The position numbers were made by a program, and so were the translations under genes. This document shows positions 41,845-50,829 of a stretch of 64,000 bases of DNA, one piece after another. Origin of the DNA: Carpediemonas membranifera. Lineage: Eukaryota; Fornicata. The stretch's first letter is position 1, and every line of letters begins with the position of its first letter. The notes beneath the pieces are model-generated. The model did not search any database. It was given only the letters and a program-made list of their open reading frames with translations, and was not told the origin of the DNA. The stretch is from positions 1 to 64,000 of the forward strand of contig JAHDYR010000002.1 in NCBI GenBank assembly GCA_019828565.1, given 5' to 3'.

Positions 41845-43156
41845 CTCGGGTATAAGGCTCCCAAGTTGCCTCACTATCGTCGTAGCCGTGCCAGAGCACG
41901 TGGAATTGGAGGTTCCTCTGCCTCCAGCGGTGGGCGTCAACTCCTCGGACGACATACTCGTTGTGCAGGCGGGCGGCCCATCGTTGCAGCTCAGCATCTG
42001 TATATGACCCCTTAAACGTATAAAGAGAGTCTGCGTGCGCTGTGACGGTTGCAAGAGTTGTCAGGTCCCTGAGGGTGTAGACGTTAGGGTGGTCGCCAGG
42101 TGAGAGGACTCGCATAGGGCCTCGGATGATAGGGCCAACGGGCGTGTCTCGCCGGAGTAGAACCGCTGCGCCAACGATTGGTGCGTGCGTCTCCGAAGGG
42201 GGCTCACGTGACACTGCTGATCCTTGGTGGGCCTGAAGGGCGAGGAGGGATGAGCGGAAGTGCTCGAGGGAAATAGGGGAGTCATCGGTCGCGTTGTTGG
42301 TCGTGTGGAGCTGCTTGCCGAAGAGAGCAGCGTTGGCTGAAAGGCCGCTGTACTCATAGGGGATGTCGTTGAGCAGAATCACTGTGTTGGGGACTTCCTC
42401 AGGCCAGCTCCTGCCTGATTCAAGGGTAAAAGCCTTCAAATGGCGCTTGATCTCGGCGTTGCGTCTTTCAACTACACCACGGCCTGCCGGGTGATAAGCT
42501 GTACGGAGTTTATGCCTAATGCCATTCTCGGCCACGAATGACTTGAATGCCTGGGAAGAGAATCCGGATGCGTTGTCAGAGACGATAGCTTCGGGTATTC
42601 CATAGTGTTTGATCCAGTGTTCTAAAGAGTTGATGACCTCTGCTGTCGAGGTCGACTGTGTCGGGTACACTTGGGTGAGCTTAGAGAATGTGTCAACTAC
42701 GACTAGTGCGTGCCGGAGTGAGGGGTGACCATCTAGCGGACCAATGTGGTCCATTTGTACCACTTGGAAGGGGTATGCCCCAGCCAATGCATGCGGGTGC
42801 TGGCCGACGGGTTGAACGTTCAGACGGGTGAGCTGACAGACTGGGCACTCACTTACCCATTGTTGGACGTCTTTGTGGAGACCCGGCCAAGATTGTCCCG
42901 CATTCGCGATGCGTCGGCAGGTGGCGCGAACACCGAGGTGTCCTGCTGAACCGCCATGGTGTGCCTTGAACGTCTCGCGCTTGTTGAGCGATGCTTCTGC
43001 AGTGCTCACATGGACTAGGCGAGATAGCGTGTCAGCGACGGTGTTCTCTTGACCAGGGATATGGACGAGGTCGAAGTCGAACTCATTCATCGCCAGCGAA
43101 TGACTTTGGCGTTGGTGGATTTGTGGGCAAATAAGAACCAGTCTGCAGCACTCATC
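41845..43156 (-). mobile_element. Ty3 fragment 1, second copy: RNase H end, integrase, chromodomain (truncated)
   Basis: Copy of 15,689-17,000 with the frame intact: MDHIGPLDG, SDNASGFSS and GVVERRNAEI give a complete D-D-E set. The chromodomain is cut by element D after ATWEPYTR. The frame runs without a stop from the RCC1-like gene through this fragment into the element D terminus, stopping at 41,756. Confidence 0.75.
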
Positions 43157-44491
43157 CGGATCTTGAAGTGCCACGAAAGTGCCACTATCCGACGATCCCA
43201 TCGCAAAGGCAATGGCCGAAAACGGGGCAGAGACAAACGTCGACATCATGGAAGTCACAGTTGTTTGGCCATTCGAGGCCAACACAACATAAGACGCGTT
43301 CATGGCGAAGCTACAGGCACCAGTAGGAATGGAGAGACTCTGGAAGGTGCATGTTTCCTTGCCTGCGAGATTGAACGCGGTCCTGAGGCATCTAGGTGGA
43401 TCGCCAGCATAAAGCAACCTAGAAACAGAGTGAATCACATTACACTTGTCTGACGAGAAGATGAGACGGTTAATCTCGACGTCAGATGGCATGAACTCTG
43501 TCAATGAGGCATTACTCCCAACTCCAAGCTGCCCATGAGTGTTATCACCAGCAATCCACTGCTTTGCTTTGATGCGAAAGACAACAAAACGATCAAATGC
43601 GTCAATTGCCGTCGGATTCAGCGAGTGAATGCAGCTGAAGCTAGCGTAATCACAGTGACTAGTCCTCCAAAACCATGTGCCCGAGACAAATATGCCTTCA
43701 CTACAGCTCAAGAGCACATACTTTCTCAGCAGCTGTAGACAGGTGATGTTGACGAACTTCCATGGCGGATAGTTACGGTAAACCTCACTGACAGAATGGA
43801 AGAACCTGACTCGATGGCAATGGTAATACGAGTCAATCCAGGTTAACCCTCCAGCTGTGATCCCGTAGCACCTCATCTCATCGTAGTAAAACTGAGGGAA
43901 GAAATGGCCGGCGACTCTAAGTTTGAGCGTGTCTCGCTTCGCGAAACAAACCCCCCGAAAGTACAAGAGAGTACCGCCGTAACAAGGGTGTTGTGCTGTC
44001 TCTCTCTTGGTGGTATGAAACTGGAGGAAGAACATCTTGCAGGCAAACCACCAGGGGCTCTCATCACCAACACCCGCCTCCATAAATATTGCCCAGACTG
44101 TCGCTTGAAGAAGCGTAAAAAGCGTGTGGGGCAAATGGGCATCTGCATCCGGGTAGTTGATCGTAAATGACGCATGCTCTGATCGGAGCATAATCTCTAT
44201 GCGTCCAAGCAGCTTGTGACCGCGATCGTCTGCGTGCGAGTCGTCCAGGAATTCTCGCATGAACCACCGAAGGTACTTGTGAAGTTCTGCTACGTCCTGG
44301 ATGAGAACCTGTTTGGGCGGCAGTGTCTCGGGCTCAGCACCAACCTGAGAGACGTATGCGAGCCGGAACATATTCGCGATGCCACCAGCGTAGTTCTCGC
44401 AAAGCGCATCAGCAGACCAATACATCAGGCAAAGCATCTGCTTTACCTCATTAGTCTTATGGACGTCCTGGAGCGTGAGATATGACGTCAT
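43156..44491 (-). CDS. RCC1-like protein (copy B), fused in frame to Ty3 integrase
   Basis: ATG at 44,491. About 445 residues resemble copy A: an N-terminal helical region (MLCLMYWSADALCEN), LLQATVWAIFMEAGVGDESP and an RCC1 signature GDNTHGQLGVGSN followed by blades. The last ~60 residues of the copy A protein are absent. Instead the frame enters RNase H/integrase sequence, making a 911-codon ORF ending at 41,756. The fusion could be a chimeric gene or a chance in-frame junction. Confidence 0.6.
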
Positions 44492-44957
44492 TTGGAAGTG
44501 GGCTAAAAATGCAACAACACAGTCCCAAGAATTGTAATTTACTTTAGGCTTGCTGATTTACATGCTGAACAATATCACCGTCAAGTCACTGCGTTAAAAC
44601 CAATGAGCAGCTCGCATTACTCGCCAGCAGATGCTGTAGAAGCGCTATGCTCCGCACTTCACGCTTCGATCGCAACAGGAGCCTCCATTCCCGGGGATAT
44701 CCCCTCGTTGATCAGAACGGCCCTGTCGAGGCATGTGGATGCTCAAAACTGAACCTAACATGCATACTGAACTCATTCCAGTCGATATCGACGCGTATAG
44801 TGTATAAATGTGAACAGGCTAATCGGGGTTTGCAGATGGGTATCCTGTCATATAATAGTCTCTCTCTCTGCAGGAATGAGCGCCTTATCTGGGTGTCTCC
44901 GGTATCCAACTACTTGCCTCAGAACCTCAATCATTACCTTTATCTCCAATCCTACAA
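44492..44957. other. Intergenic between RCC1-like and PHD-like genes, copy B
   Basis: No gene or strong repeat was seen. Both flanking genes are on the minus strand, unlike copy A, where they converge. Confidence 0.4.
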
Positions 44958-46063
44958 TCAAAACGTTTGCGGGGACTTATCCTGATGCTTCTGACACCTA
45001 ACACAAAGACGAATGGTGAACTGATCAGGACCAATACGGCGCACATAACTCACGAAATCCCTGTTACAAGCGGTGCAACCCCACTTCCTGCATGCATTGC
45101 ACATTAATACTCCCTTCTTCTTTGCTGCCTTGCAAACACCACAGGAATCGCCAGCAAACTTGCAGTAAATGCACTGCACGATCTTCTTCTTCTTTGTTGT
45201 TGTTATATCACCATGGAAGCAGTCAGGGTGGAAAAACTGCTTACATGTATTGCAAGTCACAAAACTATCCCTCGTGCTGGCGTTGTGAATCCAGTCCAAG
45301 CTCCGGCACGTGCTACACGTGACAGCAAGTATCTGGATGTAGATATCCCGGGGTGACTTATCCGCAAGTGGATCAACGAGGGCGGGAACAGTAGGCTGGC
45401 TACTTTCGCTGTCACCCGTACTCGTTGTGAGGGCTTTGGACACATTTCCGTTCAGCACAGACAATTTCCGCTCAAGCGACTCTATCTTGTCGTGCACCAC
45501 GTGGATGTCACCTTCTGCACGAACCGACTGGAATATCGGTCGCTCTCCAGGAGAAGTAACGACCCCCAAGTCATCAAGTGGCATCTGCTGATATGTGTTC
45601 AGCCTTTGTGTGCTGTTGTTCATTCTGAACTTGGTGGGCACTTCGCTGATCCTGATGTAGACATCAGAAGGGACAATATGTCCCAGCTGCATGGTCTTCA
45701 TGACATTCAGCAGCCCGGCCTGAAGCAAGGTGGTCTTCTGCGGTTGTCGTTTGACGAGCATATGCACGCATCCCTGGCGGTCGATGGCAAGCTTCCAGTG
45801 CGTCGTCACGTGTGTCCACTTGCCTAGGTGGTGTCCGACAAACGTTGACTAACTAGCTGGTTAAAGGCGTTGCAGACAACAGCTTTTGTCAAACCAGAAC
45901 GTCCTACGGACTCATCGATCTTGAAGCAGGCGTTAAGAACTGCTTCCATGAGAATTGCTCGAAACTTGGGCACCTTCTTATCAGGAAGGAAGGCTTTCAC
46001 CCGAGGAATGGATGGAACCTGCTCCTCTTCATCATGTGGAGCGTTGTTCTGTTCTTCCACCAT
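44958..46063 (-). CDS. PHD-like zinc-finger protein (copy B)
   Basis: The start is ATG 46,063 (MVEEQNNAPHDEEE). The N-terminal part (FRAILMEAVLNACFKID) matches copy A. A change of frame near 45,815-45,840 is bridged either by a short GT-AG intron (20 or 26 bp ending CACCTAG) or by an error. The C-terminus has tandem zinc-binding motifs: CSTC, CNTC, FHPDC, CIYC, CGVC, CNAC, CTAC, CVRC. These correspond in order to copy A's fingers. Such fingers usually read histone tails or bind partner proteins. It is divergent from the transposase gene with 96 bp between starts, suggesting co-expression. Confidence 0.6.
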
Positions 46064-46159
46064 TGTCGAGATTTTCCGATTGTCCCAAATTTTTCTATTT
46101 ACTTTTGGCTTGCAAGGATACATAATCCTACATAATTGCATTCGAAAGCGAAGCTAGTA
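46064..46159. promoter_or_regulatory. Divergent promoter region, PHD-like gene / transposase B
   Basis: A 96-bp AT-rich spacer (AAATTTTTCTATTTAC, ACATAATCC repeated as CTACATAATTG) lies between opposite start codons. No specific factor site can be named. Confidence 0.4.
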
Positions 46160-48757
46160 ATGCTGTTGCCATCCGTCTATCTGACGACAACACATCAGGG
46201 CGATATTTTTGTGCCCAATGCAGTCAATGGCTTTGTTTCTGCCAATGTTCTACTTGCCAAGATCTATGTTTCTATTGATCCGTCCATAGTGAGCGCGTCA
46301 AGAACATTTGGCGACAAGACCAGACATAGAGAACGCTACTGCAGTATTCGAGACGATCTTCTCCGTGCTGAGATAATTCGTGCGGAAGAAATTAGCGAAC
46401 ATCTACGCGAGACCCCTCTCAACACCCGTGACTTCGTGCCAACAGTCAAAGCCCATCTCATTGGCAACCGTTGGCAGTTTTCTGCGGTACAGGAGAATCG
46501 GTTTCTAGCTTATATGCGCAGACGTCTTGAAGAATGTGAACGCCGAGAGAGAGCCACAACGGCCATGATGAGGATGCAAGATGCAATGCGAATGGTGACA
46601 GCTGGTCGGAATGAGATCCGTCGTGAACAGAGTATGCGAAGAGCAATTGCAAGGAGACATAATCTCAGTGTCGTCGATCTCGATACTGATAGCATAACAC
46701 TGAAGGAGCTTGTTTGTGACTTCCGGAAGATTGGTGGCGTGAATGAGCTCATGGATGAGGCACAGCAAGAACTTTTTCAGACCTTTGTTCCTACCAGCAC
46801 CACTACTGCCCACAGAACATGGAGAATCTCCGATGATTTGAAGAGGTATCCACTTGAGCAGACGGTGAACATCAAGGTTGATCCTTCGTCTGACGTTCTA
46901 GCACGAGTTATGGATGGTGTCAGGAATACGTCTTACGACAACAAGACACTCATTGTTTACTACGACTCTGTTGGGCATTGCCTCAATGACAAGCCTGTGT
47001 TGAAGCAATTGGGAATCACAGCGCGTTGTCAGAGTAGCTCTACTTATGAGTATGTCTCATGTGCTCAATTCGACTTGCACCGCTATGTCAAAGCGGTCAT
47101 TGCGAGTCCGCATCTGCTAGCATCGACAAAGGAGGAGAAGGAACACATAGAAAGACACCTTCGTGAACAAGATGCTGGCATTCATACTGACGAGGAACTT
47201 CACATGACAGTCTGGCTTGACGGATGGAGAGGATTGACCACGGCCGTGAAAGTGGGTCTTATTGATCGAAAGGGGTCTGTCTTTCCTCAGCGACACATTG
47301 CCCCATTTAGGATATTTGAGTATCAAGGTCCAGAATCGCAGATCTCCGAGTATATAACTGACATTGAGGAGATGATCGAGACTGTTATTCTGGGAAGATA
47401 CAATGTGAGGAACACAGGAATGACATGCCACTTCTCACAGATCATTCTGCTTGGTGATCATCCCGCGTTGTCGAAGCTCACTGGCTCCAAAAGTGGCGGA
47501 ACATATCCATCCCCATTCAGTAACGTTAAGTACTGCCTCGCTTGGCATCCTTATGGCTCCCACCCCCGTCGCACTATTGCTGATGTCATGAAGAACAAGA
47601 GAATTGTTGATAGTATCAGGCGAGGGATCCTGAATATTGACTCGAACGACTACGGCGACTTTGTAATTGATAACAGTGGAGCCTGGGGGCACACCTTTAT
47701 GTCTCCTTCTCGATTTTCTCTCGATGACATTTTTATCTGTCCGCCTGTCATGCATGTCAGCCACATGTTCATGGGTGAAGTGTTCCTCATGTGTCGGATG
47801 TTCAAGATGCATGAACTGACGGGTAATAAGGAGGAAAAGGAGGAAAAACGTGAGTGGAATGCCAAAATGCGGCAACTCGGCCGGAAAAAGTTACCCCAGA
47901 GAACAACTGGTTGCAACGAACAGGCTGAGGCAAGGAGATACATGGCCATGTTAGCTATTACTCATTTTGTCGCTTTCCCGCGTCCGGCGCAGTCATTGTT
48001 GAGATTGTGCGCGTACCTTCAAGCGCATTACTACTCTTTCGCGCCAGTGACTGATACAGTCTTGGAGTGGCACAGACTAACTTCGCTTGTTGTGCACATC
48101 TTTCATGTCACCATGGCTCTGAACCCGAGAGCATTGCAAACAGATGGTCATCTGCCCATGTTTCGTCCATGTGATGCAGGTGATCACCCTTGTGTGCGAG
48201 ATTTGTATGCCAACAGCCAGGTTGCTTCTTTACCTCGGATTCAGGAAGTTCTTCGCTTGCCATTTGGTTTCCTCTTAGAAGAGGACTTTGAGCGACAGTT
48301 CATTGCCAATCAGGAAGCAAGGGTTCATCTACGTCGCAACTCTGTGCTTAGTGCTGTAATTCTACGTCAACAAGCAGCAATGGTTAGCAAGTTCGTTGCC
48401 GGTGATTACAGTGGAACGCGTCGGGACCATGATGTGCCCAGTCTACTCCCAATTCGATCTATTACAGTACACAACTGTTGTACGAAAGGCAGGGAGTGGA
48501 TCAATATGCGAGTTAAGCTAACGAGAACAAAGTTTAAGAAGAAGGAGGACGGTGATGAAGATACATTCTCGGGTGAAGGCTGCTGGGGTGCAGAAGAGAT
48601 TGCGAAGTTAGATAAGCTATTTAATGGATGCGTCTGGGTTGGACGGTACAGAGGAAGACGACGTGGAAGAATAAACCTTTGGCTGCACCTCTTGATCGTT
48701 TATTATCCTCAGTGTTGCCCATGGTCCGTGTATGGCGCCTTGGAGGTGATGACATAA
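46160..48757 (+). CDS. Divergent CACTA/Tnp2-like transposase (copy B), intact
   Basis: About 865 residues from ATG 46,160. Motifs with approximate residue: YYDSVGH (266), WLDGWRGLTTAVKVGLID (352), ILLGDHPALSKLTG (430), ICPPVMHVSHMFMGEVF (527), RTTGCNEQAEARRY (590), a long helical stretch (FPRPAQSLLRLCAYLQAHYY), then EEDFERQFIANQEARVHLRRN (707). The order (acidic D-G block, G-D-x-PA, D/V-MH...G, late FE...I...Q/K.R) parallels the CACTA Tnp2/Plavaka catalytic domain, which cuts at terminal inverted repeats. The assignment is by motif order only. The C-terminal ~40 residues do not resemble copy A and may have been changed by the adjoining Tc1-type gene. Confidence 0.55.
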   Translation: MLLPSVYLTTTHQGDIFVPNAVNGFVSANVLLAKIYVSIDPSIVSASRTFGDKTRHRERYCSIRDDLLRAEIIRAEEISEHLRETPLNTRDFVPTVKAHLIGNRWQFSAVQENRFLAYMRRRLEECERRERATTAMMRMQDAMRMVTAGRNEIRREQSMRRAIARRHNLSVVDLDTDSITLKELVCDFRKIGGVNELMDEAQQELFQTFVPTSTTTAHRTWRISDDLKRYPLEQTVNIKVDPSSDVLARVMDGVRNTSYDNKTLIVYYDSVGHCLNDKPVLKQLGITARCQSSSTYEYVSCAQFDLHRYVKAVIASPHLLASTKEEKEHIERHLREQDAGIHTDEELHMTVWLDGWRGLTTAVKVGLIDRKGSVFPQRHIAPFRIFEYQGPESQISEYITDIEEMIETVILGRYNVRNTGMTCHFSQIILLGDHPALSKLTGSKSGGTYPSPFSNVKYCLAWHPYGSHPRRTIADVMKNKRIVDSIRRGILNIDSNDYGDFVIDNSGAWGHTFMSPSRFSLDDIFICPPVMHVSHMFMGEVFLMCRMFKMHELTGNKEEKEEKREWNAKMRQLGRKKLPQRTTGCNEQAEARRYMAMLAITHFVAFPRPAQSLLRLCAYLQAHYYSFAPVTDTVLEWHRLTSLVVHIFHVTMALNPRALQTDGHLPMFRPCDAGDHPCVRDLYANSQVASLPRIQEVLRLPFGFLLEEDFERQFIANQEARVHLRRNSVLSAVILRQQAAMVSKFVAGDYSGTRRDHDVPSLLPIRSITVHNCCTKGREWINMRVKLTRTKFKKKEDGDEDTFSGEGCWGAEEIAKLDKLFNGCVWVGRYRGRRRGRINLWLHLLIVYYPQCCPWSVYGALEVMT

Positions 48758-48769
48758 ACTGCACGTTTA

Positions 48770-49723
48770 CTAATACCCCACTTTAAGGAACAATGCGGGC
48801 AAGTTGACAAGTTCTGACACGCTATCGAAGGCTTCGGTGATGTATGGCAGGGCATCTTCGTTCCTGCCACGGTTTTTGATCACTTCTCTCTTCACACAGG
48901 CAAACACTGTCTCAATGGGGTTCAAAAAAGGAGCATAGCCAGGTAGAAAGAAGAAGGTTACTCCGTACTCCTTGCTCAGTGGCTCATACAGCTCAGCGCG
49001 TCCCGTCTTATGACTCCGTGCGTTATCGAGCACCATGACCTTGTGCTGACCGCGGATACGCTCTAAGAAGCGACGTAGAACAGTAAAGAAGTCGTCCGCG
49101 TTGTACGTTCCCTCGGTGATAGCCCGGTCTATGATCCCATTTACGCCGAGGAGGGCGTATACTGAAACGCGCTTGCCCACAACTTTCCCGCTGGCCCTGC
49201 TCACCGAGTCGCCCGCGGCCATCCACCCCTTGGTTCGTGCCTGATGGGGGTCGAAGGAGGTCTCGTCTAAGAAGACAAGATCTTTGAACGCGTGCTGAGG
49301 GCGGATTACCGTGGCGTACTCGGCCCAGAACTCACTGATACGTGTGGGGTCGCTCTCATACCACATCTTGAGGCACAGCTTGTAGTTGTAGCGGTGCTTT
49401 TTGAGCCAGCGGCGGAGGTGAGATACGGAGGGAGGGTCTTCTACCCAGCCTGCTAGGATGCCTCGAAGATCAGCAGCAGTGAACTGTCTGTCTTCATCCT
49501 CGCACCTAGCAACAGCTCGGATTATCAACTTGTCGTGCTTCATAGTCGATTTGTGTTCCCGCTTCCGCTTCTTGATCGTTCCTTGGTGCGTATAGTACAA
49601 CCGTTTCCAACGTGTGACTGTTGACCGGCTTATCATGCCGAGTTGCTTCATTATATCTTTCTCGGAGGCCCCTTGGTCCATCATAAGACCAAAACGTATT
49701 CGCGTCTCAATCCCATAGGCCAT
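48770..49723 (-). CDS. IS630/Tc1-type DDE transposase
   Basis: About 317 residues from ATG 49,723. The N-terminal helix-turn-helix part (GASEKDIMKQLGMISRSTVT) and winged-helix segment (VSHLRRWLKKHRYNY) are followed by the catalytic motifs FLDETSFD, MVLDNARSHKTG and PGYAPFLNPIETVFA. There are 37 residues between the second Asp and the Glu (DD37E spacing). The frame is intact, so it may be active. It cuts and pastes elements at TA sites in known relatives. Terminal inverted repeats were not identified. Its stop lies 12 bp from the stop of the convergent transposase B. Confidence 0.85.
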   Translation of the reverse strand: MAYGIETRIRFGLMMDQGASEKDIMKQLGMISRSTVTRWKRLYYTHQGTIKKRKREHKSTMKHDKLIIRAVARCEDEDRQFTAADLRGILAGWVEDPPSVSHLRRWLKKHRYNYKLCLKMWYESDPTRISEFWAEYATVIRPQHAFKDLVFLDETSFDPHQARTKGWMAAGDSVSRASGKVVGKRVSVYALLGVNGIIDRAITEGTYNADDFFTVLRRFLERIRGQHKVMVLDNARSHKTGRAELYEPLSKEYGVTFFFLPGYAPFLNPIETVFACVKREVIKNRGRNEDALPYITEAFDSVSELVNLPALFLKVGY

Positions 49724-50728
49724 GAGAATCAATACAATTATGACGCATGAAGTCGAGAATGAATGCGTCATTTATTCTGGCTTCGACAATAGTAGTGATC
49801 TTTGCCATTGCTGAGTTATATTCAGTCACCTATCCATTCTGTTCAGAGCTGAATGGAAAATTGTGAGACTTGAAGTCGCATTGAACAACTCCGTGGTCAT
49901 GTATAAAAAATTTAGCCTGTATTAGATGACTAATATAACTGAGTTGGACACCAGGGTCGACCTAACAGAAGTTGGAGACGACAGTGCGGTCGACAGGAGG
50001 AGTATCCAGGCTGAGACATGGTCGACAACGACTACATCGGTGACAGGGAGGACATGTGGATAGTATTTGAGCACGTGAGTAAGCGTGAAGTTCTGATCAG
50101 GATGATGCGAGGGTGGGTCATAAACATTGATGAGATCCTACCACTTTCGAGGCCCAAAGTCGCTCAAGTATTGCTTACTGTTACCTGCAGAGTAGCCCTG
50201 TATTGTTCAGTGCCTTTCAATCAAGCTCAAACACCATGCACAGGTAGCTGTGCGAAATTCGGTCTTAAAGTGCATTTTGCGACAGCTACCTGTGCGTCGC
50301 TACGAGGGAAGCAGCAGCGGAAATAAAGACAGGAATACCTTATAAATAGCATTTATCGACAACATCAGTGATTCTCTTGGCGAACAGTGGTCTCAGTGCA
50401 GAGAAGCATTTCGTGAAAATGTGTGAAAAATGCAGAAGCTCACAGATGCATGGAAAGCATGTAGTGATGTCCTGTACATCCAGGAGTGTTCAGTGCCATC
50501 TCTTTCGTGTTCTTGCGCCTTGTGAAAATGTGAAAAAGATTGCACTGAATCTAATGTTTTCACCATTTTTTCCCTGGGGCTTTTTTTCGTGAAAAAGGAC
50601 TTCCTCATGATTTCCTCAGGCATCGAAACCCCGTTTTTAACAGTACGTCTTCACCGTTTTGCCAGGCCCTCTTTCTGGTTGGCGGCCGGGTACTACCGGG
50701 ATACGTGGGGTTGCCCCCATTGATCCCA
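49724..50728. other. Non-coding stretch with hairpins
   Basis: No gene was recognised. ATGACGCAT and its complement frame 49,743-49,771 just upstream of the Tc1-type gene. A longer inverted repeat occupies 50,239-50,295. Confidence 0.45.
50239..50295. repeat. Inverted repeat, GCACAGGTAGCTGT arms
   Basis: The left arm (50,239-50,257) pairs with CGACAGCTACCTGTGC at the right, with one bulge, around an ~18-bp loop. Confidence 0.75.
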
Positions 50729-50829
50729 GGAGTGCCCCGCCCCCTCCCAGTCTCCGGTTCCTGGTCTCTGTTCCGCCTCTGTGCTGTTGTGTGGCGTTGG
50801 CTTAAAGCAAAAGGGTGTTTATCAATTGA

